DNA of 64,000 nucleotides from Nocardioides sp. HDW12B (GCF_011299595.1 NZ_CP049867.1:3968001-4032000); one strand, 5' to 3'; positions 16,405 through 25,761 are shown, numbered from the stretch's first letter. Notes: a model not told the origin generated them from the sequence alone. Program-made: numbers and translations.

Positions 16405-17499
16405 ATGCCCACCCAGACGACGCCCCCATCCCCGAAGCGGATCGTCGTCACCGGCGCCCGCGGCTACATCGGCTCCCGGCTGGTGCCCGAGCTGCTGCGT
16501 CAGGGCCACGAGGTGGTGGCGACCGCATCCTCGGACCCCAGCGGCGCGGTGGTGCCGTGGGCCGACGACGTGGAGTGGGCCGTCATGGACGCCCTCGACG
16601 CCGGCGACGTCGCCGCGGCGGTCAAGGGGGCCGACGCCGTCTGCTACCTCATCCACGCCCTCGACAAGCCGGGCTTCTCGAACCTCGACCGTCAGGCCGC
16701 CGACATCATGCGCGAGGCCGTCGACGCCGCCGAGGTGCCGCGGCTGGTCTACCTCTCCGGGCTGGTGCCCGACCTGCCGCACGACAAGCTCTCGCACCAC
16801 CTGTCGTCCCGTCTCGAGGTCGAGGAGGTGCTGCTGCGCTCCCGGGCGTCGGTCACCTCGCTGCGGGCGGGCGTCGTGCTCGGGGCCGGATCGACGTCCT
16901 TCGAGATCATCCGGCAGTTGGCGGCGACCATGCTCGTGCAGCCGGTGCCGTCGTGGCTGACCTCGCAGATCCAGCCGATCGCGGTCGCCGACACCATCGA
17001 GCTGCTGGCCCACGCGCTCGACCACGACGACCCGGTCGGGGCGGTCGACGTCGGCGGACCCGACGTACTGCCCTATCCCGAGCTGCTGGCGCTCTTCGCG
17101 CAGGAGGCCGGGCTGCGGCGGCTGCGCCTGCCGGTGCCGCCCGTGCCGGTGCCGCTGGTCTCGCTGACCGCACCGCTGTTCTGCGCCGCGCCGTCGCGCA
17201 CGGTCTCGGCGCTGGTGGCCAGCCTGCGCCACGACATGGTCTGCGACCCCGACCGGGCCTGGGGCCTGCCGGGTGTCGCCACCCCGGCGGCCGAGGCGAT
17301 GCGCCGGGCGCTCAGCGAGGACGGCTCGGTGTACGACGCCCAGCCCGGCGACCCGACCTGGACCAGCCCGCGGCTGTGGCCCGAGCGGTTCGCCGGCGTC
17401 ACCCTCCCGCTGCCCGCCGTGGCCCGCGCCGTGGCCCACAACTCCGAGACGCGGACCGTCGACTTCCTCCGGGCCCGCCTCAAGGGCCTCCTCGGCTGA
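16405..17499 (+). CDS. NAD(P)-binding epimerase/NmrA-like protein
   Basis: A 364-residue protein from ATG at 16405. An N-terminal Rossmann fold starts at VVTGARGYIGSRLVPELL (TGxxGxxG). Further family landmarks are VCYLIHALD, RLVYLSGLVPD and VTSLRAGVVLGAGSTSFEII. There is no YxxxK, so it is an atypical SDR of the NAD(P)H-binding/NmrA group whose members act as redox sensors or reductases. It is clearly a paralogue of the protein at 60.1-61.1 kb (shared LVYLSGLVPD, AGSTSFEIIRQ/AASTSFEVVRQ, QPIAV, SLRHDMVC/SLQHSMVC). No operon partner; substrate unknown. Confidence 0.75.
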   Translation: MPTQTTPPSPKRIVVTGARGYIGSRLVPELLRQGHEVVATASSDPSGAVVPWADDVEWAVMDALDAGDVAAAVKGADAVCYLIHALDKPGFSNLDRQAADIMREAVDAAEVPRLVYLSGLVPDLPHDKLSHHLSSRLEVEEVLLRSRASVTSLRAGVVLGAGSTSFEIIRQLAATMLVQPVPSWLTSQIQPIAVADTIELLAHALDHDDPVGAVDVGGPDVLPYPELLALFAQEAGLRRLRLPVPPVPVPLVSLTAPLFCAAPSRTVSALVASLRHDMVCDPDRAWGLPGVATPAAEAMRRALSEDGSVYDAQPGDPTWTSPRLWPERFAGVTLPLPAVARAVAHNSETRTVDFLRARLKGLLG

Positions 17500-17505
17500 C
17501 ATTTT

Positions 17506-17572
17506 CGTTCAATAGAACGTTCAGAACCCCCTCACGCCCTCGCGTCGGGACTTCTGAACGTTCTTTTGAACG
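17506..17572. promoter_or_regulatory. 67-bp dyad with two GAACGTTC-type palindromes upstream of acyl-CoA dehydrogenases
   Basis: Arms of 21 bases (17506-17526 and 17552-17572) are inverted copies with one mismatch, 25 bases apart. Each arm contains its own small palindrome, AGAACGTTC or GAACGTTCT. It lies between the NAD(P)-binding gene stop and the acyl-CoA dehydrogenase start. TetR-family lipid regulators such as KstR bind AAC-nn-GTT type sites, so a double operator is plausible; a terminator for the upstream gene is the alternative. Confidence 0.5.
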
Positions 17573-17641
17573 GAATGTGCGCCTTGGGGGGATGGGGCAG
17601 GGTGAGGGCACGCCCCACCGGCACGTCGACGAGGAGACCTG

Positions 17642-18799
17642 ATGAGGCTCGAGCTGTCCGCGGAGGACGCCGCGTTCCGTGAGGAGATGCGCACCTTCTT
17701 CACCACCCAGGTCCCGCAGAGCATCCGCGACACCGTCGCGGCCCGCGAGGAGCTCTCCAAGGAGCAGATCGTGGAGAGCCAGCGGATCCTCAACGCCGCC
17801 GGGCTCGCCGTCCCCGGCTGGCCGGTCGAGTGGGGTGGCCAGGACTGGACGCCGTTGCAGCGCCACATCTGGCACGAGGAGATGCAGAGCGCCTGCGTCC
17901 CGCTGCCGCTGGCCTTCAACGCCTCCATGGTCGGGCCGGTCATCGCGGCCTACGGCACCCAGGAGCAGAAGGAGACGTTCCTGCCCCAGACCGCGAACCT
18001 CGACATCTGGTGGTCGCAGGGCTTCTCCGAGCCGGACGCCGGCTCCGACCTCGCCGGGCTGCGGTGCGCCGCGGTCCGCGACGGCGACGAGTACGTCGTC
18101 AACGGTCAGAAGACCTGGACCACGCTCGGGCAGTACGGCGACTGGATCTTCAACCTCGTCCGCACCAACCCCGAGGCCGAGAAGAAGCAGGCCGGCATCT
18201 CCTTCCTGCTCATCGACATGACCACCCCCGGCGTCGAGGTCCGCCCGATCGAGCTGATCGACGGCGGCCACGAGGTCAACGAGGTCTGGTTCACCGACGT
18301 CCGCGTGCCGGCGGCCAACCTCGTGGGCGCGGAGAACCAGGGCTGGGACATCGCCAAGTTCCTCCTCGGCAACGAGCGCGTCGGCGTCGCCCCGGTCGGC
18401 GCGGTCAAGCGCGTCCTGGCCCACGCCAAGGAGTGGGTCGGCGAGGAGACGCTGCGCGACCCGTTGGTGGCCGCCCGCTTCGCCGCAATCGAGAACGAGC
18501 TGCTCGCGCTGGAGCTGACCGCGCTCCGCGTCGTCGCCCACTCCGCCGACGGCAAGCCCCACCCGGCCTCGTCGGTGCTCAAGCTCAAGGGCTCCGAGCT
18601 GCAGCAGGAGGTCAGCGACCTCGTCGTCGAGCTCGCCGGACCCGGCTCGCTCGCCTCCGGCGCCGGCGACGACAGCGGCGTACCGGGCTGGGCTCGCGTC
18701 GCCACCCCGGCGTACCTCAACCTCCGCAAGGCCTCGATCTACGGCGGCTCCAACGAGATCCAGCGCCAAATCATCGCCCGCACGATCCTGGGACTCTGA
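17642..18799 (+). CDS. Acyl-CoA dehydrogenase, first subunit of a pair
   Basis: A 385-residue FAD-dependent dehydrogenase with the standard N-terminal helical, middle beta and C-terminal helical layout. Seen: GFSEPDAGSDLAGLR (FAD and substrate loop), VNGQKTWTTLGQYGDW, and the C-terminal YGGSNEIQRQIIARTI. It oxidises acyl-CoA to enoyl-CoA. The long helix insert and pairing with a second, divergent dehydrogenase match heterotetrameric enzymes such as actinobacterial ChsE1/ChsE2 (steroid side chain) or PimC/PimD (pimeloyl-CoA). Start ATG sits six bases after GGAGACC-like sequence. The second subunit begins 13 bases after the stop. Confidence 0.88.
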   Translation: MRLELSAEDAAFREEMRTFFTTQVPQSIRDTVAAREELSKEQIVESQRILNAAGLAVPGWPVEWGGQDWTPLQRHIWHEEMQSACVPLPLAFNASMVGPVIAAYGTQEQKETFLPQTANLDIWWSQGFSEPDAGSDLAGLRCAAVRDGDEYVVNGQKTWTTLGQYGDWIFNLVRTNPEAEKKQAGISFLLIDMTTPGVEVRPIELIDGGHEVNEVWFTDVRVPAANLVGAENQGWDIAKFLLGNERVGVAPVGAVKRVLAHAKEWVGEETLRDPLVAARFAAIENELLALELTALRVVAHSADGKPHPASSVLKLKGSELQQEVSDLVVELAGPGSLASGAGDDSGVPGWARVATPAYLNLRKASIYGGSNEIQRQIIARTILGL

Positions 18800-18812
18800 G
18801 AGGGATTCGGAC

Positions 18813-19979
18813 ATGGACTTCGAGTACGACGACGAGCAGCAGGCCCTGCGTGACGCCGTCCGCGGGCTGCTGACCAAGGCCTACGGCGACTTCGAGAAAA
18901 GGCGTACGGCGACCCGGGGCGAGCGTGCCTACGACCCCGACGTCTGGCGCCAGCTGGCCGAGATGGGCGTCCTCGGGCTGCCCTTCGCCGAGGCCGACGG
19001 CGGCATGGGGGCGGGTCCCCTCGAGGTCGGCATCGTGGCCGAGGAGCTCGGCCGGGTGCTCGCACCGGAGCCGTTCCTGACCGCGGTCGTGCTGGCCGGC
19101 GGCGCGGTCGCTGCCGCCGGGACCGACGCCCAGCGCGCGGCCCTGCTCGAGCCCCTGGCGGCCGGGGAGTCGCTGCTGGCGTGGGCCCACGACGAGCCCG
19201 GCCACGGCTACACGTCGTCCGCCTCGGCCACCAAGGCCTCGCAGGAGGGCGACGGCTGGATGCTGACCGGCACCAAGGAGCCGGTCGTCTCGGGCGAGCA
19301 CGCGGACGTCCTCGTCGTCACCGCCGCCCTCCCGGACGGCCCTTCGACGGGCTCAGGAGGGGCCGGCACCGGGCTCTTCACGGTCGCCGCCGACGCCGCC
19401 GGACTGACCCGCACCGGCTACCCCACCCACGACGGCGGCCGCGCCGCCCTGATCACCTTCGACGGCACCCCGGCGGAGGCCCTGGGTGAAGGTGCCGACG
19501 CCACGGCGGTCGTGGAGCGGGTCCTCGACCAGGCCCGCGTGGCAGCGGCCGCCGAGGCGCTCGGGCTCATCTCCGAGGCGCTCAGCGCCACCCGGGACTA
19601 CCTGACCTCGCGCAAGCAGTTCGGCGTGACGCTCAACACGTTCCAGGCGCTCACCTTCCGTGCCTCCGACATGTACGTCGACCTCGAGCTCACCCGCAGC
19701 CTGGTGCTGTGGGCCGCGATGGTGCTCGACGCCGGCTCGCCCGAGGAGGCCTCCGTCGCGGCCTCGCGCGCCGCGCTCCAGGTCGCGACGGCCGGCAAGC
19801 GGGTCGGGCAGGAGGCGATCCAGCTGCACGGCGGCATCGGCGTCACCGCGGAGTACTCCGTCGGGCACCGGCTCAGCCGGCTCCGCGCCCTCGAGGCGCA
19901 GCTCGGTGATGCGCGGCTGCACACCGCGCGCCTGGCCGGCCGCGTCGCGTCGTACGGCGAGGTCGACCCGCTGCCCTGA
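18813..19979 (+). CDS. Acyl-CoA dehydrogenase, second subunit of a pair
   Basis: A 388-residue acyl-CoA dehydrogenase homologue. Seen: FGVTLNTFQALTFRASDMYV, GKRVGQEAIQLHGGIGVTAE and SVGHRLSRLRALEAQLGD, the C-terminal domain signature. The middle domain is diverged and the EPGAGSD loop is replaced by HDEPGHGYTSSASATKAS, which suggests that this subunit contributes less to FAD or catalysis, as in ChsE-type heterotetramers where one partner is degenerate. It follows the first subunit by 13 bases with GAGAGGGAT upstream, so the two are cotranscribed behind the dyad at 17.5 kb. Confidence 0.87.
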   Translation: MDFEYDDEQQALRDAVRGLLTKAYGDFEKRRTATRGERAYDPDVWRQLAEMGVLGLPFAEADGGMGAGPLEVGIVAEELGRVLAPEPFLTAVVLAGGAVAAAGTDAQRAALLEPLAAGESLLAWAHDEPGHGYTSSASATKASQEGDGWMLTGTKEPVVSGEHADVLVVTAALPDGPSTGSGGAGTGLFTVAADAAGLTRTGYPTHDGGRAALITFDGTPAEALGEGADATAVVERVLDQARVAAAAEALGLISEALSATRDYLTSRKQFGVTLNTFQALTFRASDMYVDLELTRSLVLWAAMVLDAGSPEEASVAASRAALQVATAGKRVGQEAIQLHGGIGVTAEYSVGHRLSRLRALEAQLGDARLHTARLAGRVASYGEVDPLP

Positions 19980-20072
19980 CACTGGCCGTGACCGCGGGCT
20001 GACGTCGGCACGGTGCTGTCAAGGGACCTCCGGACCTGACGTGCGCTTCGGCGGTGGCGGGATCGTCGGTCC

Positions 20073-21674
20073 ATGGCACACCACGCACACGGGTCCGAGA
20101 GCTTCTACGTCCTGGGGGAGGGGCTGCTCACCACCAGTGGCGAGGGCCGTCCGGCCGGCCGGCGCCGCGACGTCGCAGCGCTGAGCGACGCGGACGCGCC
20201 CTTCCGGTTCAGCCGGATGGGTCCGCGAGGGCGACCGCTGGGGATGCCGGTGCTGGGCAAACTCGCCGCCGCCATGATCGCGCCGGGTGGGGTCATGGGC
20301 GACGCCCGCGGCATCCCGGCCGGGTACACCTACCTCGGCCAGTTCATCGACCACGACCTCACCTTCGACAAGACCGATGACGTCTCGCTCGGCGACATGG
20401 TCTCGCCCGCCGAGCTGACGCTGGCCCGCTCGCCCGTGTTGGACCTCGACTCCGTCTACGGCAACGGTCCGGCCGACCCCGAGTCGCAGAAGTTCTACGC
20501 CCCCGACCTCATGCACCTCGCCGTGGGCGGGACGCTCGCGGCCCCGCCCGACGCTGCCCGCGAGGGCTTCGACCTGCCGCGCGGGAAGTCGGGCGGCGTC
20601 GCCGTACGCCGCCAGGCGGTGATCCCCGACTCCCGCAACGACGAGAACCTCGCCGTCGCCCAGACGCACCTGGCGATGATCCGCTTCCACAACCGGGTGC
20701 TCGACAAGCTGCCGGCCTCGGTGCCGGAGTCGGTGCGGTTCGCCCGTGCCCGTCGCCAGGTGGTCAAGCACTACCAGTGGACGGTCCGCCACGACTACCT
20801 GCCGCGCATCGCGGCGAAGAAGGTGGTGGACGACGTCTTCGTCAACGGGCGCAAGGTCTTCGAGGTCGCTGCTCCTGGCACGCAGATGCCGACCATGCCG
20901 ATCGAGTTCTCGGTCGCGGCCTTCAGGTTCGGGCACTCGATGATTCGCGCGACCTACGACTGGAACCGGCGTTTCGCCGTCAACGGCGGCTCGCTCGACC
21001 TGCTCTTCTTCTTCTCCGCGACGGGCGGTGACCTCGGGGGCGGCGCCAAGCTGCCGAGCAACTGGATCGCCGACTTCCGACGCCTCTACGACTTCACCGA
21101 CGCCGACCGCACCGACCTCACCGGACCCAACGGCGTGAACCGCGCCATGCGCATCGACACCCGGCTGACCAACCCCCTCGACGTGCTGCCCGAGGGCACC
21201 TTCGGCGGCTTCGACGACGGCGCGCCCCCGCAGCAGTTCAACCTCGCCTTCCGCAACCTGGTGCGCGGGCGGATGCTCAAGCTGGCCAGCGGGCAGCAGA
21301 TGGTGGCGCTGATGCAGGACCGCGGCGTCGACGTGACCCCGCTGACGCGTGACCAGATCCTGCAGGGTGACCGGGGTGCCGACCTCGGCGACCTGACGCC
21401 GGCCGAGCGCGACGCCGTCGCCGAGCGGACGCCGCTGTGGTTCTACGTGCTCCGCGAGGCGGAGCTCAACAAGGGCAGGCTCGCAGGCGTCGGCGCCAGG
21501 ATCGTCGCGGAGACGTTCCACCGGGCCCTCGAGGGCAGTGCCACCTCGATCCTGCGCGACCCGGACTTCACCCCCACGCTGGGCAGGACCGCCGGCCGGT
21601 TCACCATGGCTGACCTGCTGCTCTTCGCCTTCGAGGGCAAGAAGACGCTGCTCAACCCCTTGGGCGGTGCCTGA
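20073..21674 (+). CDS. Animal-type haem peroxidase
   Basis: A 533-residue protein of the peroxidase-cyclooxygenase (An_peroxidase) superfamily. Distal His and calcium-binding Asp are in GQFIDHDLTFD near 92; the central signature SRNDENLAVAQTHLAMIRFH is at about 190; the proximal His is in AAFRFGHSMIR near 290. No signal peptide is seen, so it is cytosolic, unlike animal members. Such bacterial enzymes oxidise halides or lipids and have been linked to stress and lipid oxidation. It stands alone between the dehydrogenase pair and tRNA-Arg. The ATG at 20073 has only a weak site (GGTGGCGGGATCG). Confidence 0.9.
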   Translation: MAHHAHGSESFYVLGEGLLTTSGEGRPAGRRRDVAALSDADAPFRFSRMGPRGRPLGMPVLGKLAAAMIAPGGVMGDARGIPAGYTYLGQFIDHDLTFDKTDDVSLGDMVSPAELTLARSPVLDLDSVYGNGPADPESQKFYAPDLMHLAVGGTLAAPPDAAREGFDLPRGKSGGVAVRRQAVIPDSRNDENLAVAQTHLAMIRFHNRVLDKLPASVPESVRFARARRQVVKHYQWTVRHDYLPRIAAKKVVDDVFVNGRKVFEVAAPGTQMPTMPIEFSVAAFRFGHSMIRATYDWNRRFAVNGGSLDLLFFFSATGGDLGGGAKLPSNWIADFRRLYDFTDADRTDLTGPNGVNRAMRIDTRLTNPLDVLPEGTFGGFDDGAPPQQFNLAFRNLVRGRMLKLASGQQMVALMQDRGVDVTPLTRDQILQGDRGADLGDLTPAERDAVAERTPLWFYVLREAELNKGRLAGVGARIVAETFHRALEGSATSILRDPDFTPTLGRTAGRFTMADLLLFAFEGKKTLLNPLGGA

Positions 21675-21754
21675 CCCGGCCGATTTCGCGCGCCACGGCA
21701 GGGTCCGTTAGACTCCTGCAGGTTCGCCGCGGTGCTCGTCGCCGTGCCGGACGG

Positions 21755-21827
21755 GCACCCGTAGCTCAACGGATAGAGCATCTGACTACGGATCAGAAGG
21801 TTTGGGGTTCGAATCCCTACGGGTGCG
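21755..21827 (+). tRNA. tRNA-Arg (anticodon ACG)
   Basis: The acceptor stem GCACCCG (21755-21761) pairs with CGGGTGC (21820-21826), discriminator G. Anticodon stem TCTGA/TCAGA encloses CTACGGA with anticodon ACG. T-arm TGGGG-TTCGAAT-CCCTA. No encoded CCA. A TTAGACT element at 21708-21714 is a plausible -10. Confidence 0.97.
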
Positions 21828-21833
21828 CAGACA

Positions 21834-21868
21834 AGGAGCCGCAGGTCAGTCACTGACCTGCGGCTCCT
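21834..21868 (+). terminator. Hairpin terminator after tRNA-Arg
   Basis: A perfect 16-bp stem (21834-21849 with 21853-21868) and three-base TCA loop directly after the tRNA and before the stop of the convergent kinase gene. No T-run. Confidence 0.75.
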
Positions 21869-21919
21869 GCTGTGCGGGGGGGCGGGGCGGTCGGCGCCCC
21901 GGACCGGCCGGCGTCGAGC

Positions 21920-23866
21920 TCACGCGCGCAGGGCGTCCGCGACCGCGCGGAGCAGCTCCTCCGTGGCGAAGGGCTTGCGCAGGAGCCGGACCGTGTCGGA
22001 GTCCACGCCGTGGTGGGCCAGCATCCCGTCGGTGTAGCCCGACATGTACAGCACCCGGAGGTCGGGCCACCGCGTGGTCAGCAGGTGGGCCAGCCTCGGG
22101 CCGGACACCCCCGGCATGACGACGTCGGTGAGCAGCAGGTCGGGACGGCGGGGGCCGTCGTGCCCGTCGTCGACCAGGACGTCGTCCGCGCTGCCGCTCG
22201 TCACGAGGTAGCCGGCGTCCGTCAGCACCCGGACGACGCTCCCGCGCAGGTCCACCTGGTCCTCGACGACGAGCACGCGCTGGCCCCGACCTGACGGCAG
22301 CGCTCCGACCGCCGCGGGCTCGGCCGGGCGCTCGAGGGTCTCCGGGAGCAGGACGCGGACGGTGGTGCCCTCCCCGAGGGTCGACTCGATGCTCACGTGG
22401 CCGTGCGCGCTCTGGACCATGCCGTAGACGGTGGCCAGCCCGAGACCGGTCCCGCCCTGGGCGGACTTGGTGGTGAAGAACGGCTCGAAGGCCCGCTCGA
22501 GGACCTCCTCGGTCATGCCGTGACCCGTGTCGACGACCTGCAGGTCGACGTACCGGCCGGGCGGCAGCCCGAGCGGGGGGTCGGTGATGACGGCGTCCCT
22601 GGCGCCCACCGACAGGGTGCCTCCGCCGGACATCGCGTCCCTGGCGTTGATGGCGAGGTTGACCAGGATCTGGTCGAGCTGACCGGGATCCATCCGCACG
22701 AACGGAACAGGCTGCAGGTCGAGCTCGACCCGGATGTGCTCACCGAGCCCGGCGCCCAGGAACGCGACGACCTCCTCGATGCGCGAGAGGACGTCCACGA
22801 CGGTGGACCTGGTCGGTTCCTGGCGACTGAACAACAGCAGCTGGCGGGTCAGCCGGTTGGCCGATCGGGCCACCTTGAGGATGCTGTCGAGGTGGTTGTC
22901 GACGTCCCCGACGACGGGCTTCCTCTGGGCCAGCTCCGCCGTCAGGACGATGGCCGCCAAGGCGTTGTCGAAGTCGTGAGCCACGCCGCCGGCGAGCAGC
23001 CCGACGGCCTCGAGCTTCTGCGACTGGCGGAGGTGGGCCTCGAGCTGCACGCTCTCGGTCACCTCCGAGGCCACGACGCCGATGCCCAGCACGTCGCCAC
23101 CGTGCTGTGCCCGGACCGGGTAGAAGCTGACGACCCAGTGGCGCTGGACGCCGGGCTGCGCGTCGGTGACTCCCGAGATCTCCAGGCCCCGGACCGCCTC
23201 GCCCGCGCCGAGGACGCCCTCGTAGATCGCCTCCAGCTGCGGCCACAGCTCCGGGACGACGTCGGAGACCAGACGTCCCAGGTGCTCGGAGGCGGGCAGA
23301 CCGTTCATCTCGGCCAGCGCGTCGTTGATCCGAGCGAACCGGTAGTCCCGGTCCATGAACGCGAAGCCGACGGGGGCCGACTCCAACAACGTCTCGAGGA
23401 GTGCCAGCGTCTCGGCCTGGGCCTCCGCGGCGGTGGCCCTCCCCTCCGCTTCGCTGATCTGCTTCAGCTTGCGATCGGTGATGTCGGTGACCATCCCGGC
23501 GACCCGCAGCGGGGTGCCGTCGGAGTCCAGGAGGAACCGTCCGCGGGTGAAGAGCCAGTGCACGGACCCGTCGGGCCACACCACGCGTACGTCGACCGCG
23601 TAGGCCTCGCCGCCGGCCAGGGCGGTCGCGAACGACTCCTTCACCATGGCCCGGTCGTCGGGGTGGACGTGCGCGATGTAGTCGTCGTAGCTCCAGGACG
23701 GCAGCATCTCGGTGTAGCCGAACACCTCGTCGTGGAGGAGGGACCGGGTGGTGGTGTTCGTCGTCATGTCCAGGTGCCACCAGCCGATACCAGCGGCCTC
23801 GAGGACGAAGCGGATCGCGTCATCGAGGGGTTCGATGTCTGGGGCGTCACGGCCCTCGGTCCCCAT
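21920..23866 (-). CDS. Hybrid histidine kinase (PAS-PAS-HK-REC)
   Basis: A 648-residue cytosolic kinase from the ATG giving MGTEGRDAPDIEP (an upstream start at 23929 is possible). PAS fold 1 covers about 20-135 (AGIGWWHLD, HPDD, DITDRK), PAS 2 about 155-275. The H box GGVAHDFDNALAAI puts the phosphoacceptor at His297; the usual DFNN is DFDN. ATP-binding boxes follow (LVNLAINARDAM, DTGHGM, FFTTK, GTGLGLATVYG). A REC domain ends the protein (VLVVEDQ, LLLTDVVMPG, MSGYTD, KPF). No transmembrane segment, so it senses a cytosolic signal such as redox or light. No separate output gene is adjacent. Confidence 0.88.
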   Translation of the reverse strand: MGTEGRDAPDIEPLDDAIRFVLEAAGIGWWHLDMTTNTTTRSLLHDEVFGYTEMLPSWSYDDYIAHVHPDDRAMVKESFATALAGGEAYAVDVRVVWPDGSVHWLFTRGRFLLDSDGTPLRVAGMVTDITDRKLKQISEAEGRATAAEAQAETLALLETLLESAPVGFAFMDRDYRFARINDALAEMNGLPASEHLGRLVSDVVPELWPQLEAIYEGVLGAGEAVRGLEISGVTDAQPGVQRHWVVSFYPVRAQHGGDVLGIGVVASEVTESVQLEAHLRQSQKLEAVGLLAGGVAHDFDNALAAIVLTAELAQRKPVVGDVDNHLDSILKVARSANRLTRQLLLFSRQEPTRSTVVDVLSRIEEVVAFLGAGLGEHIRVELDLQPVPFVRMDPGQLDQILVNLAINARDAMSGGGTLSVGARDAVITDPPLGLPPGRYVDLQVVDTGHGMTEEVLERAFEPFFTTKSAQGGTGLGLATVYGMVQSAHGHVSIESTLGEGTTVRVLLPETLERPAEPAAVGALPSGRGQRVLVVEDQVDLRGSVVRVLTDAGYLVTSGSADDVLVDDGHDGPRRPDLLLTDVVMPGVSGPRLAHLLTTRWPDLRVLYMSGYTDGMLAHHGVDSDTVRLLRKPFATEELLRAVADALRA

Positions 23867-23972
23867 GCCGGGATGGTAGTCCCCGGAGTCGGTCGCGTCC
23901 GGTCCCGTCGGGCTGCTGCCCCGGCCCACCGGTCCGTGCCCGCAGACCGCTCGCGTGGGGCAGGATCAGCCC

Positions 23973-25760
23973 ATGAGCAGAAAGAGGCGGGTCCCGCCGC
24001 AGGACGCGATGTTCCTGTGGACCGAGACGCCGGAGACGATGATGCACGTGGCGTCGCTGATGCCGTTCACGCCACCGGCCGGCGCGGGACCGACGTACCT
24101 GCGCGACGTCCTCGACGAAGCGCGCGAGGAGCCGGTCAAGTCGCCGTGGAACATGAAGCTGACGCACCCGTTCCTGCTGCGCCACCCGCTGCAGTCGTGG
24201 GTCGAGGACGAGAGCTTCGACTTCGACTACCACGTACGCCGCTCCGCGCTGGCGAGCCCGGGTGACGAGCGGGAGCTCGGCATCTTGGTCTCACGCCTGC
24301 ACAGCCACCAGCTCGACTTCACCCGGCCGCCGTGGGAGCTGCACGTCATCGAGGGTCTCGAGGGCGGCCGGTTCGCGCTGTACACGAAGGTGCACCACGC
24401 CCTCGTGGACGGCTTCACTGCGGTGAAGATGCTCGGTCGCTCGCTCTCGGAGGACCCGGACGCCCAGGGCAAGTTCTTCTTCAGCCTCGACCCGCCCAAG
24501 CGGTCGAAGCCGCCGAAGGAGTCCGCGTCGCTGGTCCGCGCGGTGAGCGGCACCGCCACCGGTGTGGCCAAGGGGGCGATCGGTGCGGCCGGCTCCGCCG
24601 CCGGCGTGGCCAAGGCCGTCGTGAAGCTCGAGCTCAGCCGGGGCGAGGAGCACAAGAACCTCAAGGGCGGGTGGAGCGCGCCCGACTCGATCCTGAACCA
24701 GCGCACCAGCCGCGCCCGTCGCTTCGCCACCCAGCAGTTCGACACCTCCCGCTTCAAGGCCGTCGCCGAGGCGTCGGGAGGCACGCTGAACGACGTCGTC
24801 ATGGCGGTCTGCGGCGGTGGGCTCCGCACCTACCTCTCCGAGCTCGACGCGCTGCCGGAGAAGCCGTTGGTGGCCTTCGTGCCGGTGAACATCCGCGAGC
24901 AGGGCGACGAGGGCGGCGGCAACAAGGTCGCCGTGCTGATGGCCTCGATGGGCACCGACGTCGACGACCCGGTACGTCGGCTCGAGGCGGTGATCGACTC
25001 GACCAGCCAGGCGAAGAGCCAGATGGCCGGACTGGGACAGCTGCCGGCCCTGGCCTACTCCGGCTACCTGCTCGCGCCCAGCCTGGCGCAGACCGTCTCC
25101 GCGATCGCCGGGGTGAAGAACCCGCTGCCGACCACCTTCAACCTGGTGCTGTCGAACGTGCCGGGTCCGAAGAAGACCTTGTACCTGCGCGGCTCACGGC
25201 TGGAGGCGGTCTACCCGGTGTCGATCCCGGCGCACGGGATGGCGCTGAACATCACCCTGGAGACCTACGCCGGCACGATGAACTTCGGCTTCATCGGAGA
25301 CCGGGAGGCCGTGCCGCACCTGCAGCGGCTCGCCGTCTACACCGGGGAGGCGTTGACCGCCCTGGAGGAAGGTCTGGGGCTTCCGGGCGGAGCGGACAGC
25401 GAGGGGGCTCGCTCGCCCGAGGCGCAGGCGCAGGCGCCGAAGAAGACCGGATCCGGACCGTCGTCGGTGACCCGCGCAGCGCTGGCGAAGCCCGCGAAGA
25501 AGAGCACGGCCGAGAAGAGCGCCGCGAAGAAGAGCACGGCCAAGAAGAGCGCCGCGAAGAAGGCCACGGCGAAGAAGAGCACGGCCAAGAAGAGCGCCGC
25601 CAAGAAGAGCACGGCCAAGGAGAGCGCTGCGCAGGGCACGGCCACGACGAACACCGCGAAGAAGGCCACGGCCACGAAGACCACGGCGAACAAGGGCACG
25701 GGCAAGAAGGTCACGGCGAAGAAGACCAGTGCCACGAACTCCGGCTCCGCTCCCTCGTGA
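23973..25760 (+). CDS. Wax ester synthase/diacylglycerol acyltransferase with Lys-rich histone-like tail
   Basis: A 595-residue WS/DGAT enzyme that esterifies acyl-CoA with diacylglycerol or fatty alcohol to make storage lipid. The catalytic HHxxxDG motif is HHALVDG at 141-147, with the C-terminal LVLSNVPGP and MALNITLETYAGTMNFGF typical of the family. Residues from about 489 form an added tail of more than 100 residues built of AKKSTAKKSAAKK-type repeats, like the C-terminal domains of histone H1 and mycobacterial HupB. Most family members stop near 470-490. ATG at 23973 is used; a GTG at 23955 is also in frame. Divergent from the histidine kinase. Confidence 0.9.
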   Translation: MSRKRRVPPQDAMFLWTETPETMMHVASLMPFTPPAGAGPTYLRDVLDEAREEPVKSPWNMKLTHPFLLRHPLQSWVEDESFDFDYHVRRSALASPGDERELGILVSRLHSHQLDFTRPPWELHVIEGLEGGRFALYTKVHHALVDGFTAVKMLGRSLSEDPDAQGKFFFSLDPPKRSKPPKESASLVRAVSGTATGVAKGAIGAAGSAAGVAKAVVKLELSRGEEHKNLKGGWSAPDSILNQRTSRARRFATQQFDTSRFKAVAEASGGTLNDVVMAVCGGGLRTYLSELDALPEKPLVAFVPVNIREQGDEGGGNKVAVLMASMGTDVDDPVRRLEAVIDSTSQAKSQMAGLGQLPALAYSGYLLAPSLAQTVSAIAGVKNPLPTTFNLVLSNVPGPKKTLYLRGSRLEAVYPVSIPAHGMALNITLETYAGTMNFGFIGDREAVPHLQRLAVYTGEALTALEEGLGLPGGADSEGARSPEAQAQAPKKTGSGPSSVTRAALAKPAKKSTAEKSAAKKSTAKKSAAKKATAKKSTAKKSAAKKSTAKESAAQGTATTNTAKKATATKTTANKGTGKKVTAKKTSATNSGSAPS

Positions 25761-25761
25761 G

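Noticed and set aside
21755..21868. tRNA-Arg as an integration site for a mobile element
   Set aside because: No integrase, no repeated tRNA 3' end and only ordinary chromosomal genes nearby.
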